Shown: in pieces, positions 9,253-20,044 of the stretch | Numbering within the stretch: the first letter of the stretch is position 1 | Layout of the letters: each line of letters begins with the position of its first letter | Assembly: GCA_903772945.1 (NCBI GenBank) | Contig: CAICTM010000951.1 | Span: 1 to 41,622, forward strand | Direction: 5' to 3' | Length of the DNA stretch: 41,622 bases | Source: Seminavis robusta | Lineage: Eukaryota > Bacillariophyta > Bacillariophyceae > Naviculales > Naviculaceae | Translations under genes and position numbers: made by a program | Notes under the pieces: generated by a model | Databases searched by the model: none | What the model was told of the DNA's origin: nothing | What the model saw: the letters and a program-made list of their open reading frames with translations, nothing else

Positions 9253-10227
9253 TTAGTCATCATGTTTGACCAAGTCCATGCAGACACCCCCCGCCAAAAT
9301 GAGCTGCAAATCCTCTCCTACATCGATCCTACGGTAGCACGATAGGTATTTGCGTTTCTCAACTCTTGCCTTTCCATCTTCACCACTTCCTTGTCACGGC
9401 GGACAAATCGGTAAGTGTCCTTTTTCTCGTTGGTTTGGAGACCACGTATTCGGCACCAAGGCCCGGAACCTCCATCGAGTACATGCCGGTTTGGTACATG
9501 CCCAGGTCCTTTTTGAATCGGGCGACCTGCTGATCATTTCGAAAAATTTTCAAGTACGTTTTCGAGCCCTTGGTTTGTTGCTTGACTCTCACCAGCATTT
9601 CGCCCTGAGGATTGCAAATGGCCAAATGATCCCTCCAACCACTCACCGTGTGGACCTAGTACCAATCGGCACTGTCCTGAACATTCACAATTTTGACTCC
9701 ATTTTCCCAAAGAGTCTCTTGGATCACGTACACGTGTAGGTGACATGCTTTAAGCCCGACTGGGGTTTGGGCACAATGGATGTTGCGAGGGAGACGCGTA
9801 GACTTCCTGTGACATTTTTGCAGTAGAACCTGCTTGCAGTATCGCCTGGTTCTAGTGGCAACCACTGTTCCCCGGTGCTGCTGGAAGGAAGCCCCTTCAT
9901 GCTCACTGGAATGGTCACAGTACCCATAGGGTCGTCATCAGTCATGCTATCCTTGTCCATGACGCGCAACAGAAGGGTTGGTTCCTCTGTAATAGCACGT
10001 GCGTCCGGAAAAGACCGATTCGTGAACAAGGTAAAGGTTTCGTTCCACTTGGGCTCCAAAGTTCTTGCTTGGACTTGGCTTCTCCCGACCTGCTTGCCGT
10101 CCAAGTAGATCAAAACAAAAGGATCCGACGTCGTCTTGGGTCCAACTACCTTCAATGCGCGATCCTTGGGAACCAGATCCTTCCCTTCAATGACGGTCAA
10201 GACAAGTTGCAATTCAAGCGGGGACAT
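9253..10227 (-). pseudogene. Decayed C2 domain + LURP-one-related (Tubby-like) fusion gene
   Basis: Reading from the ATG at 10227, an open frame of 167 codons encodes a C2 domain (residues 5-150). The Asp positions expected for calcium binding are present (near 17, 22, 35, 91, 93 and 97-99). The protein then continues as a LURP-one-related domain, but only by changing frame. A first shift near 9740-9755 leads to YVIQETLW and a strand ending DSADWY. There an in-frame TAG (9656-9658) interrupts a segment that resumes at once with VHTVSGWRDHLAI. A second shift near 9415-9425 leads to DTYRFVRRDKEVVKM, and a third near 9325-9335 leads to the family's characteristic C terminus (DLQLILAGGVCMDLV), ending with TAA at 9253. 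The combined length, about 325 codons, fits one C2 plus one LURP domain. Three frame changes and one nonsense codon argue for a pseudogene, with sequencing errors as the alternative. A GTACGT donor paired with a TACTAG acceptor exists around the TAG, but it would remove conserved LURP sequence and give the wrong frame. Confidence 0.75.
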
Positions 10228-12756
10228 GTTTGTTGATTGTCTCTTTCTAAGAAGTCAGATTGCTTTCGTTATCAATACTTTGTTGAACTGGACTGCTTTC
10301 AGATTTCAGGGCAAGGTTGAGAAATGGTATCAAACCAGACTGGAACGGTACCGGTGGTACAAGATCCAATTCCCCCTTTTAACCGGAACTGTGGAGCCTT
10401 GCTGGATCATTGTGGTAAGATATTGTGCTGATACCGTACCTTTCCACTGAACCATGATTGATCCACGGCTGATTGGATGCTTACCGGTACTGCAGGCTCC
10501 AGCGGCATTGCTTTTGATCGTTCCACAAAAACGTGCGTGGTTGTTGCTCAACCCTAACACTATTTGACCAACGGAGAGGAAGGGTTCAACATGACGGTCG
10601 CTCTGCATGTTATCGTCATCTTCGAGGGGGTTTAGAGTGCCTTTGGGTCTTGCTGCTTGGAGCCATGAGCCATGGCGCCATGGCAAGAGTGACAATGGAG
10701 GTGCCCATCCTCGTATCCAAGAGGTAAGGTTTCTTTTTGCAATGCTGGGGTGGGAGGATGCCAATACAGCTCAAAGTTGCTTGCTTGGGGACAACGGGAC
10801 AACAAGGCATCAAAGTGATCTCAAGCACTGCCTGGCTGGAGATGCGCAGCAACCATCATACCGGTATCGATCAAGAGCGAGGTGAAGGTTCTCTTTACCT
10901 TGCTGCCTCGGGGTCCTCGGTTGCTACTACATGCAGTGTGCCGTGGAGTAAAGAACCTAGGATCAAGCAGTCACCTGGGGGCAAGGGCAAGGGAAAGTGA
11001 TCCGCCACTGGAGGTGCGTGCGCAACCATCCTCATAGTCCTGGTAGCAAGATCCAAGTAAGTGATCCAGTTGGCGTGGGTTTCTTTTTACCGTTCGGTGC
11101 TCGTTGAACCGGTGTCCGTGTACATGTGTGCAGCTAGTCTATTTTTTGCGCTTCATGGTGGCTGCATGCCTCAAGGACGGAGGGGGTTTCTATTGACACA
11201 TTGGCGCTGGCTGGTAATGGCATCAAGAGCCATCACGGAAATGACCAGTAGTATCCTCTGATTCTACATCCCTGCTGATCCCCTTCCTTGTTCTACCCTG
11301 GTATCCGACAGACATGCTACCCCAGTCAAGGAAGAAAACTGGCTTCACCGTTGATTCTTTCCAGTAGAAACGCAGGAGCTATGAAGCTACCAGTACCATT
11401 CACCAGCGAGATACACTAAGGTGCATTGGAGGAGATCTGGCTGGGGTCTAGCTAAACCAGGACACCCATAATGATAAGAAGCGCAGTCCCACGCGATGCT
11501 CCCCAAGACAGTTTCCACCTACAGCAGGATTTGCATTGGGCGCTCTGCCAGTTTCTAAGGCTAAACTCCAAACTCCGAGGGCAGCACTTAGTCTACACTT
11601 TCAGCTACTGATCTGATCTTTTGCAAGCCCATCGGTCGGTTCTCTAAAAGAGCGTCGTGTCATCACCCAATGATGCACTTTTGACGCGAAGTTGGGGGAG
11701 TCATAGTCATTCCATCAAGTTTCAAGTGTCTAAGTAAAATCCAAGGACAATTTGCTCCAAGCGACTCATATGTCCGAACAAGACATTATATTATTATATT
11801 ATTATCAATTTTGTGGTCTTTCAACAGACTGAAGAATGATGCAATAAAATAATGAGCATTAAGGGGTCCCAAGATCTTAAAACGTTGCTTGACATCAGAA
11901 GCTCCTCATCGACTGTAAAGGTTTAAAGGTGTTACGATCACCGAATGAAGGTCATAATATTAATTGATTAATTGTGCTTAATTTATTACAATGACTTGGT
12001 TTACGGAAGCTTTAAAAAAGCTAGCTACCGGTACCGGTACTCGGTACTCGGCTACATGTTCCAGCAGTGCATGTATGTACATGTACTCATGTACGCTACT
12101 TGAGTAGACTGGTACCGGTACAATGGTAAAGCAAAGCTGTCACAATGGCGTCATTAATTTATTTTTCATTTTCATCAAGCGGCGACAACAGCTGCGACAA
12201 TGCTTCTTTAGAAAGGAGACAACAAAGTAAAGTGAGCATCGCAATACCGGTAGCTGAGCAAATACGTGAGGCCAGAAAGCGGCTTCAGTTGATAAAACAT
12301 TGTTCAATATCCTGTTAATCGAACGGTCATGCCTTCTTTTCTGAAGGCTTAATGAACATCCAAGGGCCCCCTGAAACTCCAGAAAATAGGTTGAAAATGA
12401 AAGAACGCTCAATCATGGAAATGAAAATGTCTTGCCCCAGCGTCTGATTGTCTGATTGGTTCTGCCAGTGGCAAACTTTAGAACTTACAAAAGCAATATT
12501 GCAATATTGCTCAAACCTTGGTCACACCGCATTGACGGCATTTCGATATTTCGACCCTACTCAGTACATGTAGACTAGTCTACTTGGCCAGCCGCATCCA
12601 CAGTCGTACCGGTATCTTTCAGCTAACTTTCAGTTTCCTCGCATTCATTTTCGCCTCTCCTCCACAACAGTTTGCAGTCATAAATTTTCCACTTGGTCGT
12701 TTTTCGCTCCTCCATCTCTCACTTCTCTCCCAAGATCGCTCCATCCATCAGCCAAG
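10228..12756. other. Long intergenic region, no gene seen
   Basis: About 2.5 kb without a supportable gene. The open frames here (for example 10330-10764 minus, 12140-12412 minus) have no recognisable motifs. Part of 11.7-12.2 kb is AT-rich with TTATTATATT-like runs, followed near 12030-12125 by dense GGTACC/GTAC palindromic simple sequence. A local perfect inverted repeat, GCAATATTGC, occurs near 12492-12510. The last 150 bases are the pyrimidine-rich leader of the monooxygenase gene. Confidence 0.45.
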
Positions 12757-14514
12757 ATGTCATACTACGACGATGAACTACGCGACCCTGTGAAACCTAT
12801 CGTTGCCATTATCGGGGCAGGTGTGGCAGGAGTTGCTGCTGCTGGAGCCCTTCAGGACTACGGCCTGGACTTTGTGGTGTTTGACAAGAACAGCCGGCCA
12901 GGAGGTCTCTGGGCAGACAACTATCCCGGTGCCAAAGGTAAGCAGAGTCTTTCCCATCTTATCTCGTCATCATGCGACTTGCCATTGAGCTTATCAACTA
13001 ACTAACCCATTGCCCCCCCCCACTCAGTCCAATCCACCACGGAGCTCTACGAGTACCCTAGCAAACGATTCCCCGCCTCGATCCGCAATCGCAGTGACCC
13101 ACCTGCCCCGACAGCGGACGAAGTATGCACGTATCTTGAAGAATACATTCACGAGAAGAACATGGCCTCCAAGTTCCGCTTCAACAGCACCGTCTCGGAT
13201 GTCTTGTGCACATCGGAAGACAACTGGATTGTGGAGTTTGATGGCCTCAACACCATGCGCTTCACCTTTGTGATTGTCTGCAATGGACTGGTGTCTTCCA
13301 AGCCCAACCACATTATGATTGAGGGCATGGAGTCCTTCCGAAATAATGGTGGCAAGATCATCCATACATCGGAACGACGAGAAGACCTGAACCTAGAAGG
13401 CAAGCGTGTCCTGGTGATTGGCAATGGCAAGAGTGCAGTCGATGCTGCCACCGCGGCTGCTCAAGCTGCCACGGCCAGTGGCACCCTCCCTCCCATTCAA
13501 GTAGCACGACGCCAGACGTGGTATGTCCCCAGGTATCTCTTGGGAGTTCTTCAGTACAAGTGGGCCTTCCACACAAGGATTGGATCGGCCTTGTTGCCGC
13601 GATACTACGAAACCACCAATCCAATCCTCAAGCTTTTACACTTTATATTTACGCCCGTCAAGTGGCTTCTCTGGCGACTGGTGGAACTTCTCTTGTTGTT
13701 GCAATTCCGATTGCCCTACCGTTTGTGGCCCAAGCTTGGAACTGTCGAAAACGCTGCCTTGGAAACATCCGTCCTCATCACCGATGAAGAACACTTGGTC
13801 CGTCTCCGCAAGGGAGTCATTGACATGAGGATTGGGACAGTCCAACGGCTGGAACCCAACAAGGCAATCATGTCTGATGGAAGGGAGGAACAGGTCGATG
13901 TCATTATTCTGGGCACTGGTTGGAAGCTCAGCTACGATCAGTTCATGCACAGCGACAGTATCTTTGCAGGGCTCGGCTTTTCGAAGGACGGCCTTGATTT
14001 TTGCAATGATGGACTATGGCTCTACCGCAACATTCTACCGGCTGGATTCAAGGGCATGGCCTTTGTGGGGGCCAACACTTTGACCTTTATGAATATCTTT
14101 ACGGCATACATCCAAGCCTATTGGCTGGCACAACTGTTGGCGGGGGAACGTCCCTGGCCGGAGGAAGCTCACATGAAAGAGACCGTGGAGCGTGAAAAGG
14201 AGTACAAGCGTGGGCTCTACAAGGCTAGTGAAATGCGTGGGGCGTCGGTGGAGGCGTACATGCAACACTATCACGACGTGCTCTTCAAGGAGATGAATGC
14301 CCGCAAACCCTACAACTGCCTCATCCGACCACTTGCGGATCTCGTGATGCCTGTCCTGCCCAGTACGATGCAGGGCTGTTTGGAGCCGCTGGATGCCCTA
14401 GAGAATGGAGTACACACAACATCATCTTCGGATGATAGCAGCAACAGCCGCTTCAATCTGAATTTTCAAGATGAGATTGTACTTCCAAATTGCAAAACTG
14501 TGTGCACAGTTTAG
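12757..14514 (+). CDS. Flavin-containing monooxygenase-like protein (two exons)
   Basis: Exon 1 is 12757-12937 and exon 2 is 13028-14514. The 90-nt intron has a GTAAGC donor and a CACTCAG acceptor after a poly-C stretch, and the junction is in frame (codon split 1/2). The product is 555 residues. An FAD-binding Rossmann motif (IIGAGVAGVAAAG, residues 18-30) is followed by RPGGLW. A second nucleotide motif (VLVIGNGKSAVDAA, about 188-201) fits NADPH binding, and the GTGW motif near 356 fits the flavin monooxygenase fold. The family oxygenates nucleophilic N or S atoms, or acts as a Baeyer-Villiger enzyme, using NADPH and O2. The exact F-x-G-x(3)-H fingerprint is not clear here: the matching region reads GGKIIHTSERR, so the reaction class is open. 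A strongly hydrophobic stretch at about 265-288 could bind a membrane. The C-terminal tail is Ser-rich. Confidence 0.88.
12938..13027 (+). other. Intron of the monooxygenase gene
   Basis: A 90-nt GT-AG intron. Removing it joins the FAD-binding N terminus to the rest of the enzyme without a stop; reading through meets in-frame stops. Confidence 0.88.
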
Positions 14515-14570
14515 TTGGCTGATGTCCTGGCGGTTCCAGGGTCGAGTTTTGTGAGGGTAATCCATGCGCG

Positions 14571-15171
14571 CACCAAAATGCAGCTATGGGTGCCGTGGAT
14601 GTAGCAGGGTCCAATTGCTATGAGGCAGTTTTGTCTGCAGACTGTAGCTAACGTAATAATAAAATGCATTTGTACATCTATCGTACTTTTGACAAGCTAC
14701 CTACTAGAATGAGCGGCACGATAGAGCATGTCAATCTACCATAGATGATTTTGCCAGTGGGATGAACTCCACAAGGACCCGCCCGTGTGGCCAAGAGGCA
14801 AACCATGGTCAACTCAACAAACTTAGTTTTTAACATGTTGTTGATGCACTCGCATCCTTTCAGAGCACATGAGGATTGTATCGGTGCCCCCGCCGCAGAG
14901 GAGGCCACTCCCAATTGCCAATGGCTGCAGGGTAAATACCAAGCATGCTTGGTTGTTGCTGTGCGTGTCAATCCTCGCGTATCCATCTCTTCGAGACCGA
15001 CCAAACGTCTCAAACCACCCATGTTCGATTCAGCCTTGCTCTTCTGTTTCTTTTCCAATCGTTTAATATTGTTTCGTGCTATGATCACCTGTTCCGCATC
15101 ATCGACTACTGCATATAGTTCAAACACAGCATCAGCAGAACGGTCGTGCCACAGGGCATTCCATGCACACA
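14571..15171. repeat. Tandem duplication, copy 1 (about 600 bp)
   Basis: Nearly the same sequence as 15172-15757, with small indels. It covers what corresponds to the 3' end and downstream region of the minus-strand gene at 15568-16956. The two copies abut directly: the start of each reads as a TGCAGCTAT-like segment followed by GGTGCCGTGGATGTAG. The period is about 597-601 bases. Confidence 0.85.
14975..15160 (-). pseudogene. Duplicated C-terminal fragment of the neighbouring unknown gene
   Basis: This segment repeats the C-terminal ~60 codons of the gene at 15568-16956 (ALWHDRSADAVFELYAVV, then NMGGLRRLVGLEE). It has no N-terminal part, promoter or ATG of its own. The stop codon of the parent (TGA) is CGA here, so the frame runs on to 14678 through non-coding sequence. 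It is a by-product of the tandem duplication and probably not expressed as a protein. Confidence 0.75.
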
Positions 15172-15757
15172 CCAACATGCAGCTATCGGTGCCGTGGATG
15201 TAGACATGGTCCAATTGCTATGAGGCAGTTTGTCTGAAGGCTGTAGCTATCGTAATAATAAAATGAATTTGTACATAGATCGCACTATTGACAAGTAAGT
15301 TACCTACTAGTTTGAGCGGCACAATAGAGAATAGCAATCTAGTTGATCTGTCAGCGGGATTAACTCCACAAGAGCCGGGCAATGTCACCAAGGGCCAGAC
15401 CATGGTCAACTCGATATACCCATTGCAAAAAGTATATTGTTTGATGTACTCGCGCTCGTTCAGAGCACAGGAGGCTTGAATTGGTGCTCCCACCACAGGG
15501 GAGGCCACTCGCAATTGCCAATGGCTGCAGGGTTAACCAAGCTTACTTTTGCTGTGCGTGTCAATCCTCACGTATCCATCATCTCTTCGAGACCGACCAA
15601 ACGTCTCAAACCACCCATGTTCGATTCAGCATTGGGATTCTGTGCCTTCTCCAATCGTCTCCTCTTGTTTCGTGCTATGATCACCTGTTCCGCATCATCG
15701 ACTACCGCATATAGTTCAAACACAGCGTCGGCGCTGCGGTCATGCCATAGGGCATGG
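15172..15757. repeat. Tandem duplication, copy 2 (about 590 bp)
   Basis: This copy contains the real last ~60 codons of the gene at 15568-16956 plus its downstream sequence. The copies differ by scattered substitutions and short indels, so the duplication is not recent. Confidence 0.85.
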
Positions 15758-16956
15758 GATGAATCCTTGTTGCAAAACTCTGAACCAGGATATGGATGGC
15801 TCGATCTGTCACCACCAGTGAAAAAGCCACGGTCTTCTGTGTTTGGCACACCATGCAGCAAGTAGGTCAAGAGATCAACCATTGGACTGCTTGCCGCTCC
15901 CAGGCTGGTGAGATTAAAGCACTCGCCTTCCAAACCAGACACAAAGGACAGTGTCCGTTCTTGAAAGACAAATGCCCAAAGCAATCCAGAGACAGCGCCA
16001 ACAAGTTTCAAAAACACAGATATCCCCCCTTCAAAGGGACCCACTGGGAAGTCATCTCTCTCGGCAAGAAGCTTGAGTTCTGGCATGTACTCGTTTATCA
16101 TAAAATCTTCTTCTGCTGCACGAAGGAATTCAGGGGCAAGCACATCATTCACCAGTGTCTCACAAAGGGAGAATGGTAATAACGTCATACAGCCAAATGC
16201 AATCAATGCCACAGCAACGATTCGATATCGTCGAACCAGCTGCAGGCTGTTGATGTAGGAGATCCATTCTGGTACACTGAAATTTAGTGGCATGTTGGCA
16301 AGATCGCGTGCCAGCTCTGTGAACGGTGTTGGCTGCAGATTGTTGGAAACCGTCAAGAGGACTTGGGAGGATGCGCTTGTACTTCGTATTGCAATTTGAT
16401 AGGCAGCGGTTATGAGGAGAGCCACCGAACTAGTATCAAAGCGTGAACCGACACTTGTTTCGCTTCCGTGTGCCCATGCCGATCCTGTCCCTGCGGCCAC
16501 AAAAGTTTGCATCATGCCAATTCGATCTTCCACGGGCACCTTCCATGTCTTAAAGTCGCACACGCGGACAGCCGATCTGTAATAAGCCACATTCGAAACA
16601 AAATTGCATCTTTGGCGCACTTCATAGGGTCTGTAAGGGTCCCCCATGAAAGCGGTCTTGTTTTGGACTTGTTCAAGCCATTGGCTTCCCTGAGTAGACG
16701 GCTCTCCCCATGGATCACTCAGCGTCCCACCTGTGAAGTAATAGTTGACAAACTCACGCCATGCAACGTCTTGAGCTTCTTCCAAACGCTCTACTCCCCA
16801 CTTATTCATGCAGGTTGAAAACTCTTCGTATAAAGAGTCAGGGTAGTTGGTGTGCTCAAAGTACTGAGACATGTCATCCAAAACCTGTCTGGTCTCACCC
16901 AGACCACTGACCGTGGTGGATAGCAGTGCAAGAATGGTAACTGATAAAATCTTCAT
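15568..16956 (-). CDS. Secreted or membrane protein of unknown family
   Basis: A 462-residue intact frame from the ATG at 16956. Residues 1-18 form a clear signal peptide (Leu/Thr/Ser-rich core, cleavage probably near VSG/LG). A luminal or extracellular region follows, with several Cys (about 49, 117, 133) and aromatic-rich segments. Hydrophobic stretches at about 246-264 and 311-331 are probable membrane spans, with a Cys/charged loop between them. The final ~60 residues are basic and polar and end in a short acidic tail; if they follow the second span they would be cytosolic. I recognise no domain. Its 3' end is tandemly duplicated downstream. It converges on the monooxygenase gene, with the duplicated block between them. 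Confidence 0.8.
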   Translation of the reverse strand: MKILSVTILALLSTTVSGLGETRQVLDDMSQYFEHTNYPDSLYEEFSTCMNKWGVERLEEAQDVAWREFVNYYFTGGTLSDPWGEPSTQGSQWLEQVQNKTAFMGDPYRPYEVRQRCNFVSNVAYYRSAVRVCDFKTWKVPVEDRIGMMQTFVAAGTGSAWAHGSETSVGSRFDTSSVALLITAAYQIAIRSTSASSQVLLTVSNNLQPTPFTELARDLANMPLNFSVPEWISYINSLQLVRRYRIVAVALIAFGCMTLLPFSLCETLVNDVLAPEFLRAAEEDFMINEYMPELKLLAERDDFPVGPFEGGISVFLKLVGAVSGLLWAFVFQERTLSFVSGLEGECFNLTSLGAASSPMVDLLTYLLHGVPNTEDRGFFTGGDRSSHPYPGSEFCNKDSSHALWHDRSADAVFELYAVVDDAEQVIIARNKRRRLEKAQNPNAESNMGGLRRLVGLEEMMDT

Positions 16957-19450
16957 CGTTGTCAGCTACGGTACGATACTATGCTCGAGTTCACCAAGTA
17001 TATGAAAAGTGGCCGCAACTCAGATGACATTCTGAAGCTCATTCTGGGCACTTGTACTTTGTTTTTGCCGTACACCACCCTCAATGCGCACCCCCTCTAC
17101 AAACAAACCAACGTGACTACGTCACGGGTTTGTGGAGGAAGAAAGTTACTCCATGTGCACTCCTAATCACCAAACATGTTTATTGAATTAGCTCTAATTA
17201 TGGTAGTAAGTGTTTCTGTAATTAATTTACAGTAACGCTCTTCAGTAAACCATTCAACAAAGCTTCCATCTATCCCTTGTGTGTAAGAAGTCTGATAATG
17301 AGATGATGGCATCTAACCTTGGCTAGTAGCTAATATAGTACATCATTTAGTTTTGCCTCAAAGCATTGAGACAGCTATTGAGACAATCCTAGACTATTAA
17401 TTTTGCTAGTTTCCAGGGCTCAGACAGAGTGGTACCATTTCCGTCCATAGTGCCGGTACCGTATCAACAAAACACAGGTTACGGCTAGGATGGTGCGGCT
17501 CTGTTTACTCTTCCTTGTTTTTCTTCACTCTTTCATCTCCATGAGACTCATGATCGTACTCATTTTGATGTTTTAGGTAGGAGTACTGGTATCAGGGACA
17601 GTAGGTTTCATTGCAAGTGTTGATTATCACTGCTGGCAACTATCAGGATCAACCATTCTACCGCAATGTTTGCGCAGGTTGCTGCGTGTATCCCTACGAT
17701 ATTAATCTCTTACAATCAAGGTAGAAATGCAAAAGATACTCACACGCCATTTTGTGAGTGCAGAAATGAGATTACGGAAGTGTGCTTGTCTGTGCCGGTA
17801 TGTACGTACCGTATCTTCCTTTCCGAGCTCACGATGGCGTCAACACAGAGGCCCGAGGTGCGAAGCAGCATGGCTCCACCAAGAGCTGCTGAGGTGCGTG
17901 GATACGGTGTGGTGGTACGGTACCAGGTACCGGTACGAACATCGTACTACAATTTGTGATTACGAGGCCCCGGCCCATCCAAGTACGGTACGGTATGGCG
18001 AAGCCCTTATCATCAGAAGACTGCTGCTCACAATCTGCCATGGCCGGGAAAGGAAAGATAACCGAATCCTTACCCATTGCCTCCTTTTTTGGAGCGTTCC
18101 CAACATGCATAACGAGCTCAGTTCTGAACTTCAAACAAAGCAAGGCCAATAAGCAAGCAAGCAAGCACCAATCTGGCGCCTCTAGCTACCACCAGCTTTG
18201 GTCCTGTTCCTAGTTAGTAGCTGAGTGGCGAGGGTGATTTAGTTTGTTCGTGCTAGTTTGAGAACTTGAAATGGACTGTCACTCTGGCTCTCTCTACTTG
18301 CATGAACGCATGAACTGGGCGTAGTTACTCGCAGAAGAATGAAATGGTTTCTCACCCCACGTTCGCTTCGACCTTCAACAAGGGACATAATCATGCACTC
18401 TCACACACTAGCTACTCGTAGGCAGGCGCCCATCCAGCATGTCCTGCTCATAGGGCCTGCTAGTGGGTTGGCTGCCATCTAGGTTGCCATCGTGACCGGT
18501 GAGGAATCTGGAGGTGCAGCCGGCCTCCAACAACTTGCTCGGACCACGAGCGAGCCAATAGAAGCCAACAAGTCAAGACAGCGATGCGTTGATCCATCAG
18601 GTTCTAACCAGGTTGGGGGTCCCAGAAGACTGTACTGGCAGCAGGAAACTCTATGCAAAACAACCAACATACACTGGGCAACAGCAACAAACCTAGTCAA
18701 AGTAACAATGCATGGCCACTGTTGGGCTGCTGTGGCGCTTTGTCATCCCCACAAAACAATTGATCATTCTCCTTGAATACCGAACTTCTTTCATCTTTAT
18801 CTCTTCGAAAACCAATTGAAAGAGTCTTTTTGCTAACGCATGGGGCCTCCTTGGATCTAGAGGAAGAAACTCAAAAAGTTACGGAGTGAAAAAGAAACAA
18901 TGACTCATTAAAGAGATCAATTGTCAGATCTTCCGGAATCCTTTCCTGAACTCAAAACGAATCATTCGTTTTGTCAAGTTAAGTTATCTTTTTCTCGTAT
19001 ATCTTTGACAATTCCTCTGTAATTTGTGAAAGTTCATTGGGACGAATGAAGTACTGCTTTCTTCACAGTACGGTGGTCCGATGCCTCATGAATTTTGGTT
19101 GGGAAACCACTCACATCATTGGTTTGTTGTGCCTGGTAGAACCAAGCAAGGACGAGTTTGGCGCTGTTGTTGCTGTGTTGGTTATGGCAAGGTTGCTGTA
19201 TGTTGTTCTTGTTGACACAGTTGGTTCCAGAAGCTACAATAATAGTCTTTACTAGCTAGGATTGTGTTCGTGTGAACGTTGCTCTGTTCCTGGGAGGGAA
19301 CGAGTGGCAACTCACCTTTGTGAGGAACACTCCAAAAAGGAAAGGAAACGCAATAGACGGACTGTGTGTGGAAGGGGCTGGGCGTTCTCCTCTCATTCAT
19401 TGATGACTGGCGGACTGATTAACTGATCAATCAAAAAGAAAGAGAGAACA
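16957..19450. other. Long intergenic region, no gene seen
   Basis: About 2.5 kb with only short open frames of random-looking composition on both strands. It includes GGTACC/GTAC-rich simple sequence near 17440-17460 and 17915-17990. The last ~100 bases before 19451 are A-rich and are the probable leader of the small secreted protein gene. Confidence 0.45.
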
Positions 19451-20044
19451 ATGACACAACCAACCAAAAGAAGAATACTATCCTTCTTCCTCGTGGTGGC
19501 ACTGTTTGGGTCACAACAACATCATTTTGCAAATGCTTCCATGATTCGAGGACCCAAAAGCAGCAAGAATGACGAAGTGCAAGTGGAAGACTATATAGTG
19601 ATGCAAATGGAAATGGCATGGGGGATGAAAGAAATGAGTCGCTACATGACACATCGAGGTCAATGGCCGACCCGATCGTCTTCGGCGTCATTTGATTCGG
19701 ATGAAGAAGAAGGAGAAGACGATGACTTGTTGGCCATCATTCAAGCGAGAAATGAAGCCAAGGAAGCAGCCGCCAAAGCAAGACAAGAGGAAATGGCAGC
19801 ACGGCAAAAACAACAACAAGAACAACAACAACCAAAAGAACAACAACAAGAGCAAGATGGATCCAGACTGCGAAGGCACAACCAAAGTGAAATTGAAGAG
19901 GATCAAGGATTTCATACTACTGGTAGTAGTGTTGATGATGAAGATGGGTGGCTCATAGACGAGGAAATGGAGCTGATACTGGAGGCAAGAGCTGCTGCCA
20001 GGACAGTAGAGGAATACTGGGATACACTGGTGACCATGTTTTAA
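19451..20044 (+). CDS. Small secreted protein, paralogue 1 of an unrecognised family
   Basis: A 197-residue protein with a signal peptide (residues 1 to about 29; hydrophobic core LSFFLVVALF, likely cleavage near ANA/S). The mature part begins with a core at about 46-78 that fits ED-x-IVMQ-x-EMAWG, then x(2)-EM-x-RY-x-T-x-RG-x-WP-x-RSS. An acidic and Gln/Glu-rich low-complexity middle follows (about 79-165, poly-Gln segments), and the protein ends in EYWDTLVTMF. The core and the C-terminal decapeptide recur in the protein at 30545-30910, while the middle does not align. This argues that core and tail are the functional parts. There are no cysteines in the mature chain, so it is not a disulfide-stabilised effector. 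It could be a secreted signal precursor or a wall or matrix protein; nothing decides this. It converges tail to tail with the receptor cyclase gene, whose stop lies 927 bases downstream. Confidence 0.78.
   Translation: MTQPTKRRILSFFLVVALFGSQQHHFANASMIRGPKSSKNDEVQVEDYIVMQMEMAWGMKEMSRYMTHRGQWPTRSSSASFDSDEEEGEDDDLLAIIQARNEAKEAAAKARQEEMAARQKQQQEQQQPKEQQQEQDGSRLRRHNQSEIEEDQGFHTTGSSVDDEDGWLIDEEMELILEARAAARTVEEYWDTLVTMF

Noticed and set aside
9646..9726. GT-AG intron (GTACGT donor, TACTAG acceptor) to repair the C2 gene
   Set aside because: It would delete recognisable LURP sequence and leaves the wrong frame after the junction; two further frame changes would remain.
10330..10764. 144-codon minus-strand frame
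   Set aside because: Random-looking composition and no start context; in a region of decayed-looking sequence.
14678..15214. 178-codon minus-strand frame
   Set aside because: Only about 60 codons match the neighbouring gene's C terminus; no ATG at the start and the rest is non-coding duplicate sequence.
17727..18152. 141-codon plus-strand frame
   Set aside because: No domain, odd composition, simple-sequence tracts inside, no homologous feature I recognise.
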